This document shows, piece by piece, positions 49,227 to 59,610 of a stretch of 64,000 nucleotides of DNA. This DNA is from Galeopsis tetrahit (Eukaryota > Streptophyta > Magnoliopsida > Lamiales > Lamiaceae). The notes under the pieces were generated by a model. The model made no database searches, was not told the DNA's origin, and saw only the letters and a list, made by a program, of their open reading frames with translations. How positions within the stretch are numbered: position 1 is the stretch's first letter; the number at the start of each line of letters is the position of its first letter. Where the stretch lies: positions 86,314,472-86,378,471 of the forward strand of contig OY776122.1 of assembly GCA_963675135.1 (NCBI GenBank), in the 5' to 3' direction. The translations under genes and the position numbers were made by a program.

Positions 49227-50372
49227 CTATTTCTTGTTGTTTGTTGCATTTGATGGTATCGGCCCGGATATTGGAATTGCTGCTTCCAAACCGTCCACAA
49301 TATAGCAATGATTCTCTTCCGACCAGTACTGCCATATGAATAGGAGTCAAATTAAAATGTCAATTTAACTAGATTTATTTTAAATATCTTGTAAAGTATA
49401 ACATTTCATAAGTTATCTCAAAAGCATATAATTGTTAAATTGTTTTGATAATGTAGCTAGTAATTTGTTTGATAATTTGAAATAAATATTTTTAAGTAAT
49501 TATATTTTAAATTTAAATTAATGGACTTTATTAGACTGCTAGCCACCGCTTCACCTGATTTGGGTGGGGCCACCGGCCACCGCTTCACCTAATTTGGGTG
49601 GGGCCACCGACCACCAATTCACCTAATTTAGGTGGGGCTGAATTTATTTTAAGGATGTGATGGTTGGTGAAAATGTTTTTTTCAAAAAAAATCAATAAGT
49701 TTGGGTGACACTTTTTTAAAGCTTATGAGATGTAAGTTGCTAGTTTTAAGATTTTGTTAATGGCTACATCTTCATTCCGTAAAATTTATGGTGAATCTTG
49801 ACCACATAAAAAAAAAAAAAAAGATTAAAGTGATGAGATCGATAATTTTGTAAATTTATATAAATATATAAACTGTTTGAATTGAGTCTATAATGGACCT
49901 AAAAAACAATAACGTGAAAGGTAATTATAGATGTATAACGAAAGTTATTTCTATTTTTAATTATACAAACTTTTATGGAACAAACTAAAAATGAAAGTAA
50001 TAAAACTTCTACGGAATGAAAGGATTGGGGGAGTATACATCATTATTACGACATGCTCTTTAGAGTTTAGAGCTTATAAACTCCTAATAATCTTATGAGT
50101 TTTAAGAAATTTATAAGCCTAGTAAAACAATCTCAATATTTTTCTAAAAAAAAAAATGCCAAAAGTAGTAAGTACACAAAAAATAGTATCATTATCATCA
50201 ATTATTAAGCAAGATTTCTCGATAATTGAAAGATTACCTGAATAACAGGGAGAGTCCCGTCTTTGGACAAAAATGTCTTCACAAAAGCAACACGATCATT
50301 TGCGTTCTCTTTACGAGGAGCCAAAAATGTTCTCGGAGTTTCATGATTTTTAGTCTCCTTACGAGGCTCCAT
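49227..50372 (-). CDS. Small two-exon gene sharing the WSEE module (78 aa)
   Basis: Two minus-strand exons are 50372-50238 and 49328-49227, separated by a phase-0 GT-AG intron. Exon 1 encodes a charged head (MEPRKETKNHETPRTFLAPR..., ending DGTLPVIQ). Exon 2 begins YWSEENHCYIVDGLEAAIPI and ends NNKK before TAG. The exon 2 module aligns with exon 2 of the gene at 46878-48091: WSEE, then C, then V-[ND]-G, then A..P. In both genes it starts at a phase-0 junction. The MBD-like and middle exons of the neighbour are absent. It could be a truncated paralogue left by an inverted duplication, or a small protein in its own right. The intron carries a 34-bp tandem repeat (49543-49644) and a MITE-like stretch. 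Confidence 0.5.
49543..49644. repeat. Three 34-bp tandem repeats
   Basis: Units start at 49543, 49577 and 49611 and share ccacc..ttcacctaatttgggtggggc. Each unit has CCACC near one side and GGTGG near the other, so each can form a small hairpin. GC content is well above the flanks. The repeat lies in the intron of the small gene. Confidence 0.85.
49775..50036. mobile_element. Possible diverged Stowaway MITE in the small gene's intron
   Basis: 'cattccgtaaaatttatggt' near 49774 is roughly inverted at 50000-50020 ('aaaacttctacggaatgaaa'), followed by 'gattgggggagtata'. The right end is Stowaway-like; the left terminus is degraded. Confidence 0.4.
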
Positions 50373-51735
50373 TAACTTAACAAGCTAAGTCTTCTTGTCA
50401 GAAATATGAGTTAGAAATAACTATGATATATGATCTTAACAGATACAACTGCTTTATATAGATTTTAACGAGGGTAAATGTGGAAAAATCTAGTAATATG
50501 GAAAAAAATGCTTTTCATGTCTGGATATGCATGTAATAAATTAAAGCATAAGAACTTTTCTTTTTCTATTTTTATTTGAGGAAATATGTATTTGGATATA
50601 TATGATTTAATTACAAATTAGATTTTGTGTGATACAAGTGAATATGATTGATATGTTGGAATAGACTGAGAATTGAATGGTCAATTCTTAATCTATTTTA
50701 AATGTAGTACTCTCTCTGTCTCCATGAAAACTATCAATTAACCTTCAACATGATAATTAAGAAATATGGTAAAACAAATAGATATATCATATATACGAGG
50801 TGGTGTGATCGAGAAAAAGAACAATATAATGAAATGTGAGAGCTAATAGTTAAAAAAATAAATGAAATATATAGTTTTCATCGGAACAAACGAAAAAGAA
50901 AAGTTAATTAACTTTCACATGGACAACTTTTTTTTTTCTATGAATCATCATTCCATTAGAAATTATTATTAAAAAAATAAAGTAGAGTGATCCATTTTAT
51001 AATACACCCTCTATATACTACTAATAGAGAGTTTAAGTTTGTCGTGTGTCAAAATGTGGTTAAATTTAATGATGTATCTAATAAAAAATAATTGTACGTA
51101 TTACATGTGTCATAATTAGGTTGAGTTGTTTTTTAAAACTTTGATGTGTATATTTATTATTGATTAGAAAAATATTGAATCATTAATATTAAAATGGAAA
51201 GTTGTATCCAAAACTAAATTAAAATTAATTAATATGACATTTTATTAACAACACTTCCTTTATATTGTTTTTAGGGTTAATTGCAAAAAAAAATCACGAC
51301 CTTTACAGTTTTTATCAATTACAACATATCTTTTTTTTCTTTGCAATTTGATACACCACCTTTTTAATTTTTGCAATTCAATGCATATGTCAATTTTCTC
51401 ACAACAATTAAATCATAATTTGATTAATTGTCAGATACTATTTTTTCTAAAAAAAATTTAAAACGTTCTTCACTGAAAAGAATACTAAAAAAATCGTTTT
51501 AAAACTAAAAACAATACTATATTTTTAAATATATAAATCATAAACCAATTTAATTATTATCATTTTTCCTCAAAACTCAAAAGTATAAGACACGTCCTTC
51601 AAATCACAGTCCACAAAAAATAATGTGATATTTTTCGTATTGTTTTTATTTAAAAACGTTTTTAAAATACAAAAAATATATAAAATATATTTTATTGATC
51701 AATCATGATATTTACGTTGACATTTGTGTAGAACC
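50373..51735. other. AT-rich intergenic DNA with transposon-end fragments
   Basis: No gene is seen. One Stowaway-like left end lies at 50708 ('actctctctgtctccatgaa'), with a weak partner near 50872. At about 51275-51420, 'ggttaattgcaaaaaaaaat' followed by 'gcaattcaatgcat' is a repeat end often seen in plant MULE-like DNA; a related stretch occurs near 4520-4640. Confidence 0.4.
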
Positions 51736-52225
51736 TGTTGGGAATAAAATGATTTTGATTAAGATACCAAAACCCCTGATTGATGATGTTCAGATTAGTT
51801 GAGATAAGCTCAAGTCTAGTTCAGGCAAGGTGTCTCAGTTCACTTGAATGTGTAGATTGCTTAAGAGAAAAATCTCAGGAATGTTGTGAGATTTTAGTTC
51901 AGGATAGTTGTCCAAAGCTGGAATGTTAGGCAGCTTGATAAGTCTTTAGGACAAAGCTGCTGAATCTTCAAGACAGACTGACCAAGTGGACAACTTAGCT
52001 GAAGAGATCAAGAGCAGCAAAGCAATGCTCATAAATGCAAATGATCAAGACAGTTGAAGTACAAATGATCAAGAGCATTGAATGTCAAAGCCCAAAAGAC
52101 ACATTCAATGAAGCATTTATTGCCAATCATGCCTGAACCAAGCATTGAAGACTTGAAGCATTAAAGAGTGAAGCATTGAATGAATGTTGGAATATTCTCA
52201 ATTGCAGCAGGAATATTCAGGGAGT

Positions 52226-53899
52226 TGACTTGAACGAATTTTTTGGTCACTATAGGTTGACTAACTACTTCCCCTCAAGCATAAGAGATCGTAGTAGTAA
52301 TGGAAGTATTCGACCAAGTAGTATCGAACCACGGGAGGTGGGCTAGTGCAATGGATCCCTAGAGTTATACGTCGTCATAACTAATGTAGCTACGATTTCG
52401 GGAGTTGGATGCAAAACTAAAGCTAAATAATAATCTAAAGACAATAAATTTAACTAAACACAATCCTAATAATTAAATGAACTACTAATCAATAAAACAA
52501 GAAAATGAAAATTAAAAATAAATAACAACTACGAATGAAATTCGAAGAAGTGCAAGGGTGGGAAATGCTTCGGGTGTTCTCTACTTAGTGAAATCGAGTG
52601 GGATTGTTTATACCGTGTATATGCTTCAATTTGGACTTACTAAGAGCATCAAGATGCTAGAATGAAAATCTTTTCCCTTCGGGTACTATAGCCTTACGTC
52701 TAAGGTGTTCCCAAACCCGGTACTACGACCTTTTCCTAATCCTCACCAACTACCCAAATAACCATTCAAGTAATTAATGTCTCTTAATGAGGTTCTAATA
52801 CAATTAACTCTCTCTCGACGAATTAAAAGTATAATAAACGCATTTGTATACCAACAACTCACACCATAAATTTAAACATGTCCATGTAACTCTCGTCTAC
52901 GCTAAACATGCCTCAAAATACGGATTAATAGAAGCTAATACACAAAGCACCAATAAAACTCAATAAAAGAAGCAACAATCTAAATATCAACAATATTCAA
53001 AGCATAAACCAATTCCAACACTAAATATTCACATGGTTTTAAACACCCAAAGCATAAAAATCTTAGTCCATTGTGTTTGAGGAAACACCCATGGCTAAAA
53101 CAACAAAATAAAACATGAAAATGAAATTTACCAAACAAAGCTTAAATAAAAGAAAAATAGCACCTTGAGAGTCTTGTAATTTCTCCATTCTTACATGAAA
53201 ATAAAATACCAAAATGATTCTAAACTAAGAAAGGATAAAAATGAAGAGTGTGTTTGAGGAGATAAGCTCCTCAAACCTAAGCTAATTGTTCTTCTATTTC
53301 TCACATGTTGGAGGAAAATGAACTAGGGCTTGAGTGTGTAGAAGTGAGGCAAAACTTCTCAAAAATCTGATTTGGGGAGCTATTTATAGTTGGGAAGAGT
53401 GTTGGAGACGAAATTTACACTTAGGCCCTTGAAATCCTTTAAAATTCTCGAATTTTCGCGCAGAAACGGGCTCAAATGGTCGACCGAGTGACCTCAAACG
53501 GTCAACCGAGTGAGATGGAAGTCCAGAAACTGCTCTGGAAGCAGATTTCACTCGGTCAACCGAGTGGGTTGACTCGGCTGCCCGAGTGGAATCTGTTACA
53601 ATTTCACACTTTCTTGTTTCGATCATATCTTGAGCTCCCGACCTCCGATTGACTTGATTCTTTTTTTCATTCCACTCAGTTTTTCGAGACGCATCTAATG
53701 GTGCAGTTGTCGTCTTGACTTCATGAATTCTCAGACACGTATTTTGCTTCCAAATAAGTTCAATTTACCTAAAAAATAGCAAAACACATACCTTTCTCAT
53801 TTCAAGTGCAATTAGTCAATTTAGTGTGAATAATGCAACAAAATTCTCAAAATTATGCAAAATAAACACATGAATTTCAAGCAATTTTCACACTAATCA
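52226..53899. mobile_element. Solo LTR (1,674 bp) inserted in the copia LTR
   Basis: GGAGT flanks both sides (52221-52225 and 53900-53904), a perfect 5-bp duplication. The insert begins TGACTTGAAC and ends CACACTAATCA, so it has TG...CA ends. It contains no retrotransposon protein and no second LTR, which fits a solo LTR left by recombination. It is unlike the host LTR. It includes a cluster of inverted CGGTC(G/A)ACCGAGT motifs at 53477-53590. Confidence 0.75.
53477..53590. repeat. Cluster of CGGTYRACCGAG palindromes
   Basis: Four to five copies of a near-palindrome lie within about 110 bp of the solo LTR. The best is CACTCGGT-ca-ACCGAGTG (53549-53566), a perfect 8-bp inverted repeat with a 2-nt centre. 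GGTCGACCGAGTG and GGTCAACCGAGTG lie just before it. Its role is unknown; repeated protein-binding sites or hairpins are possible. Confidence 0.6.
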
Positions 53900-54156
53900 G
53901 GAGTTTGTCCCATCTGACCGTTGGTTGAGTGTAACTTCTGCCTCAAATCAACCTTGGGAAATGTGCATTTTTAGAAACTGACACAAGTCATCTCAGCCGC
54001 ATTTTTCAGAAGTCAACACATTCATTCAAGCAACCATTGAAGAGGCCTTTTACACAGTGGATAAAAGGATGCCAAGCCTCATAGCCGTTTCAATGGTGCT
54101 GCAAATAGACAAGTTTGAATTGTTATCCCTCCAACGGTTAGCTGCTCAAATTTGCC

Positions 54157-54164
54157 TATAAATA
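54157..54164 (+). promoter_or_regulatory. TATA box of the copia LTR
   Basis: TATAAATA lies in the right half of the LTR ('gcctataaatacagaag'). The U3/R boundary is expected about 30 nt downstream, leaving R-U5 of roughly 0.8 kb. Confidence 0.6.
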
Positions 54165-55008
54165 CAGAAGTGATCAAGGGATTCAATCATCCAACTACAA
54201 GCTATCAAACTATCATCAAGCTTTCAAAGGAAACCAAGCTGTTCTCTAGAATCCCAAGTTTCCTGAATCACTTCTCTTAGCAAAGCCAATCTTTGTAAAC
54301 ATCCAAAGCTTAGCATTGAGATATCCTAAGCCTTTACACTGTTCTTATTGTAAAGGATATCTCTACTAGTTGGAACCAAACCTCAAACCCTTATCTCATT
54401 TAGTGAAGAGAGAGTTTGTTGTAGAAGTGAGGAGTTAAGGACTGTTATTGTGAATCACAGCCTTAGCTCAGAGAGATTGAGCACTAGGACTCAAGTTATC
54501 CTAGGGATCAAAACACTAAGAGAGTGTTGTTGATCAGTGCACCTTGGCACTATAAAACAAGCTAATTCCATTGAGAAGGAATTATCCTGTTCAATCAGGG
54601 AAAGTGGATGTAGGAGCTTGAGTCTCTGAACCACTATAAATTTGTGTGCCATTTACTTACTGCATTCTTTATTATATTCAAACATATTTTAAAGAAACAT
54701 AACTCAGTAAGTAAGAAAATCTGTTTTGGACAAAGTCCCTGATAATCTATATCTTTTCAGAAATTAACTTGGAGTACTTCTTTAAGTCAAAGGCCAACCA
54801 CATTCCACACTTAGCAACTCTTTTAGATATTTAGCCAACTGATCACTCAATAGTAATCAGTAGGACAAGTATCTATCAAAGTTCACACTCAGGCCAGTTG
54901 TGAGACAACTTGCCTGATAGACCAGTTTGTCAAAAAGAAAAAGAATTTGCATACACAAGTGCATTCCCCCCCATACACTTGTGTTATACTCCACCAAGGA
55001 CCAACAAG

Positions 55009-55020
55009 TGGTATCAGAGC
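55009..55020 (+). other. Primer-binding site (initiator tRNA-Met)
   Basis: TGGTATCAGAGC lies 2 nt after the LTR end. It is the standard plant site complementary to the 3' end of initiator methionine tRNA, from which minus-strand DNA synthesis starts. Confidence 0.92.
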
Positions 55021-55144
55021 AGGGGTTCACAGACCACTGCTTCTGAGAATCATTGATTTTCAAAATCTCACTTTCTGTGGTCACTGAACTGATCCAAATT
55101 TTTGAAAAATCTACTTGTATTTTCCTTTGTCTATCTGTATAAGA

Positions 55145-56074
55145 ATGGCTACCAATGCAGTTCCAGGAGATGTTGCCAACACCACCAACAACATGGGTCC
55201 AAACCAAGTCAATCATATTTCTCATCACAAACTGCCAATGTTCTCAATTGAGAATTATGATTTCTGGAAAATCAGGATGAGAGCACATCTTGCCTGCTAG
55301 CATGATGAAATGCTCAAAGTCATCACTAGAGGACCATTCACCTTCACCAAGCTCAATCCCAAGGTCACTGATGCTCAAAAAGCAGATCCAAGGGAGCTGT
55401 TGCCAAAAGATGAGGATGAGCTGATAGCAGAAGAGAGAAAAAGGCACAACCTGAACTACATTGCCATGAACACCTTGTACCAGACCATTCCAGATGCAGT
55501 GATGGGAAGAGTGTATCACTGCACCACAGCAAAGGAAATCTGGGATACCCTTGCACTCATGTGTGAAGGCACCCAAAAGATAAAGGAAAACAAGCTTCAA
55601 GTGGCTATCCAAAAGTATGAGCAATTCACTATGGAGCCAAATGAAACTATTGATCATCTTGATGGCAGATTCACTGACATCATGAATGAGATGAATTCTT
55701 TGGGCAAGTTCTATGCCAAAAGAGAAGTTGCTTTGAAGATTCTGAGAAGTCTCACATCAAAGTGGGATATATATTATGTCATGATGCAAAATACCAGCAA
55801 TCTTGACAACATGCCTATGCAGCAAGTATTCTCTGAACTCAAAGCATATGAGTTTGATCTCAACAGAAAGAAGGTGCATGATGAGCCATCCTCCTCAGGC
55901 AAAGGTGTTGCCTTCAAGGCCACTGAAACAGAGAAGAAAAATACTCAAAGATCTTCTCAATCTGTTTCAAAATCAGAAATGAAGGAGGAGCTGGCACTCA
56001 TGGCTAGAAGATTTAAGAAGTTGAACTCCAGATTTGGTAGATACAAGAAGTTCTACCAAGATAACAGAACCTAG
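55145..56074 (+). pseudogene. copia copy 1 gag, N-terminal part (UBN2/DUF4219-like)
   Basis: The frame opens with MATNAVPGDV, then HHKLPMFSIENYDFWKIRMR, the usual start of copia Gag (DUF4219), then a UBN2-type core (AKEIWDTLALMCEGTQKIKE, MEPNETIDHLDGRFTDIMNE). A TAG at about 55301-55303 interrupts it; copy 2 reads through at the matching place (AHLASLH). The frame is then cut by the hAT element inserted at 56072. Confidence 0.88.
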
Positions 56075-57617
56075 ACACGGGCGGTTTATAACCGGAAAAC
56101 CGCCGAACCGTGAAAACCGGCAGTTTTTAACCGGCGGTTTTCCGAACCGGCGGTTTCGGTTATAAAACCGAACCGCAACCGTGTTTTCACGGTTCGGTTT
56201 CGGTTGTCGGAATTGAAAACCGGCGGTTTCGGTTAAACCGGCGGTTTGCCGGTTAAACCGGCGGTTTTCCGGTTAACCGTACAAACCGCCGGTTTTCGAT
56301 TTATTTTTTTTTAATTTTTTTTATTTTTCGTAATTTTAATTTATAGTTAGATTATTTTGTCTTTTTACTCATCATTTTTCGTTTTAAATTGTTGTAAGTT
56401 GTAATTATATATGAACTACACTAAGTCACTAACCACTTACTCACTTAAATTGTTGTAAGTTGTAACTTGTAATTATATAAGCATTTAACTTAAACATTTG
56501 AATAAAAATTACTAAACATAACTACATAAGTATTAGAAATTTAGAATTTAGAAATAGAAGTAAACATAAGCATTTAAATTTTTTAAATAAACTAAAATTA
56601 CTAAACATTTTAATAAAAACATAAACACACAAACTAAAAATTAAAATTACTAAACAATAAAAATACATAAACTAAAAAATAAAATTACTAAACATTTGAC
56701 TTCAAATCTTCAATAGTTCAATACTTCAATGTAGGCATTATATTTTGTCCGGATGCTTAGTTTGCATGTGATTCACGTATATTCCGCATCCTCCCCCGCG
56801 CTTATATTTATATTGCTTACCACAATAGTTGCAAGAAAGTTGATATGATCCATCAATTGGATTTTGACTGAGTACACGAAAGTGATTTTCAAGGGATCTT
56901 CGAAAACGAAAATTGGGGGGGAAATTGGGGGGGAAATGAGGCGGTTGAATGGGTTGATCGACTTCCTCTTCGTTTGTAGGATTGACATTCAAATTTGTTA
57001 CAATTGAATGATTTGATGATCCTTCATTTGCCATTTGAATTGAAATTTGAAGTTGAGGAAATGAGAAGCAAGTTTGTAAGACTATAAGAGAATAAGAGAT
57101 TGAGTTTAGTGTGAAAAATGAGTTGGAAAAGGGGGTATTTGTAAGTTGTAATTTTAAGTTGTAAGTTGTAATTTGTAAGTTGTAATTTTAAGTTGTAATT
57201 TGTAAGTTGTAATTTTAAGTTGTAATTTGTAAGTTGTAATTTATACTTTTGTAATTTTAACTTAAAACTTAAAAGTAATTTATTTATTCTTTCAAATTTT
57301 TATAATATTAATTTCATCAATAATAATTAATAAGTTATATAAACTAATAAACTATAAAGTATAAAGTATAAACTATAAACTATAAACTATAAAGTATAAA
57401 CTATAAACTATAAAGTACTATAAGTTAAAACGAACAAAAAACAAGAGTCGAAAACGCGCAAAAAATCCAAAAAACGAGCCAAAAAACAAAAAAAAAAAAA
57501 AAAAAAAAAACCGCCGAACCGGCGGTTTGCCGGTTCGGTTTCGGTTGGGAAAAACCTAAAACCGAAACCGCCGGTTTTTAACCGTAACCGGCGGATTCTG
57601 GCGGTTGGACATGTCTA
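56072..57617 (-). mobile_element. hAT element inserted in copia gag, 1,546 bp
   Basis: A perfect 8-bp duplication, acagaacc, flanks it (56064-56071 and 57618-57625). The ends are TAGACACG and, inverted from the right, TAGACATG. About 200 bp at the left and 90 bp at the right are packed with 'aaccggcggtttt' motifs in both orientations, probable transposase-binding arrays. A minus-strand frame encodes a BED-type zinc finger (56738-57034), but the catalytic domain is gone, so it is an internal-deletion derivative of an autonomous hAT. Simple repeats (aagttgtaatttgt, ataaactataaag) fill 57130-57425. Confidence 0.9.
56738..57034 (-). pseudogene. Remnant hAT transposase: N-terminal BED zinc finger (98 aa)
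   Basis: The N-terminus is polar (MANEGSSNHSIVTNLNV). Residues about 50-97 read FRVLSQNPIDGSYQLSCNYC, then GKQYKYKRGGGCG and NHMQTKHPDKI. C-X2-C followed by H-X4-H is the BED finger that hAT transposases use to bind their ends. The frame stops right after the finger, whereas full transposases run to 600-700 residues. It could still make a DNA-binding peptide recognising related elements. Confidence 0.75.
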
Positions 57618-59164
57618 ACAGAACCAGAAGGAGATTCAGCTCTCCTGATAACAAATCAGAGGACAAAGTCTCTGATGAGAAGAAAGAAGACAGATATGCT
57701 GATAAAAAGAAATATAGCAAAGGTGAACTATCATCATCAAGGAGGAAGGAATCCTCAAGCAAGAAAAATGATGATGAAGATGTGTGTTACAACTGCCAGA
57801 AAAAGGGTCACTTTCAGTATGATTGTCCTGACCTGAGTGCCAAAGAAAGAAAAGAAAGGCAAAACAAGAGAGACAAGAGGATGAACAACAGGAAGGCCAT
57901 GGTAGCTGGAGAATCAGCAAGTGAAGAGAGTGTCTACTCTTCTGATGATGGACTGTTCTCCAACAGTGACAGTGATGAAGACTGCCAAATGGCATTTGAA
58001 AATGAAGAGGTATGTTCATCATCCAATATTTCAATTAACACACATGAATCTAGTGAAATCCAACTTGACTTTGAAAAGTTGTTAGAAGATTTCACCAGAA
58101 TGCAAGAAGTATGCAATATAACACTGAGAGAAAATGAATAGTTGAGATCTAAAATTAAAATGCCCAATCTTCCTGAATCTGAGATTGACATTAAATCATC
58201 TGAGTTGTATCAGCAGATTGTGAGAGAAAATGGAGAAATGTCTCTCAGAATCTCTGAACAACAAAAGCTGATTGATGAACAAACTCTGACTCTAAAGAAA
58301 AAGGATTTTGAATTTAGAACTCTTCAAGCTAAATTTAACAATCTCTCAAGTGAATTTGATACTCTGAAATTAAGTGAGGGGAGCTTAAAAATGAAAATGT
58401 CTGCCTTGAACAAATCTGCTAAGGCAATAGAGGAAATTCAAGGGTTTCAAAGACCATTTGCTCAAAAGGATGGATTAGGCTATAATCCATTTCAACCCTC
58501 ACCTGGTCTTAGTATTGCCTCCACAAGCAATTCTAAGATGACTTTTGTAAGATCAGTGGCACAACAAAATGAACTGGAAGTTAATCAACCACTGATCAAG
58601 GATAAGGGAAAAGGAATTTTTATACCAACTCAAGTGAACAATATCCCTAAACCCATACCTAAGGAAAAGGTTAAATACATTGTTTACAGGAGAAATGAGG
58701 GTCAGAAAGGTAGAACCAATGGAAGGCCAACCTATCTGAATCCTTATCAGAGAAGTTGTCCAAGATCTGTTCAGAAAAGGCTAACTCAAAAGAGGCAACC
58801 TCAACTGAATGGATTAAGGCCAATTCCCTTTGATAGGTATAAAACATTCAGGAAGCCTGAACCTTTCTTGACAAAAGGAATAGGCCATCCAAACTCCTAT
58901 CCACAAAGGTCCTTCCAAGCTACACTTAAGTCTAGTAACTTCAGGAGAAATGTCCCAAGGAAATTCACCAACCCTCCTGAACCTTACAAGACCAACACTT
59001 ATACACAGAAGGCACCCAAGGCATTTAAGGGTCAAACTGTGTATGTAGATGTAAATGGAAACCAAGTCAGTCACTTTGAGTCAATCAGAGTAATCAGGCA
59101 GATTTGGATTCCAAAAGGTACAGCTAACCCTCTAGGACCCAACACTCAAAGGGTACCTAAATTT
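57618..59164 (+). pseudogene. copia copy 1 gag C-terminal part: zinc knuckle and coiled coil
   Basis: After the hAT insertion the frame resumes with a Ser/Arg/Lys-rich stretch, then the CCHC knuckle CYNCQKKGHFQYDC (near 57785-57826), an acidic stretch, and a coiled-coil-like part (NGEMSLRISEQQKLIDEQTL). A TAG at 58139-58141 and a TGA at 59162-59164 break it. Copy 2 aligns through the first of these without a stop (ENERLATEL). The extended Gag C-terminus is unusual for small copia elements and fits large-Gag lineages. Confidence 0.85.
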
Positions 59165-59610
59165 TGACTTTGCAGGGCTGCAAGGACCCCAAAAAGAAGA
59201 GAAGCATCAACAAGAAAACAACATGGTACCTAGACAGTGGATGTTCAAGGCAAATGACTGGAAACAAGGAGCTTCTCTCAGATTTCATAGAAAAAGATGG
59301 TCCTTCAGTAACCTTTGGAGACAGCTCTCAAGGGATCACAAGAGGCTATGGTACATTAAACATTGGTAGTGTTAAAATTACTGATGTCTCATATGTCCTA
59401 GGCCTAAAATATAACTTGCTGTCTATAAGTCAAATTTGTGACAAAGGATACTGTGTTGAATTTGCACCAAATGAATGTACCATCAAAAAAAAATCAACAC
59501 AACAGGTGCTACTAACAGGGGTGAGAAAGGGAAATGTCTATTTTGCAGATTGGAGCAAAACCCCTGAAGCAGTTTGCCTTGTTGCCAAAAGCACAAATGA
59601 GCAAAGCTAG
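59165..59610 (+). pseudogene. copia copy 1 protease and pre-integrase region
   Basis: TTWYLDSGCSRQMTGNKELL carries the aspartic protease DSG triad. SYVLGLKYNLLSISQICDKG is the conserved protease C-terminal part and GVRKGNVYFADW leads to the GAG_pre-integrase region. A TAG at 59608-59610 ends the frame just before LWHKRLNHLN. Confidence 0.88.

Larger units (their letters stand above)
51736..55006 (+). repeat. 5' LTR of copia copy 1, with inserted solo LTR
   Basis: It starts TGTTGGGAATAAAATG and ends ...ACCAACA, two bases before the primer-binding site, so the ends are TG...CA. The start motif is repeated at 61356 in copy 2. The 3,271-bp length includes 1,674 bp of inserted LTR plus its 5-bp duplication. 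The motif 'tcaggagagttgtcc' and variants recur within this family's LTRs (several copies at 61630-61760). Confidence 0.85.

Noticed and set aside
58139..59610. Programmed stop-codon readthrough between gag and pol of copia copy 1
   Set aside because: There are several stops at unrelated places, and copy 2 has sense codons at those within its readable part, so they are mutations.
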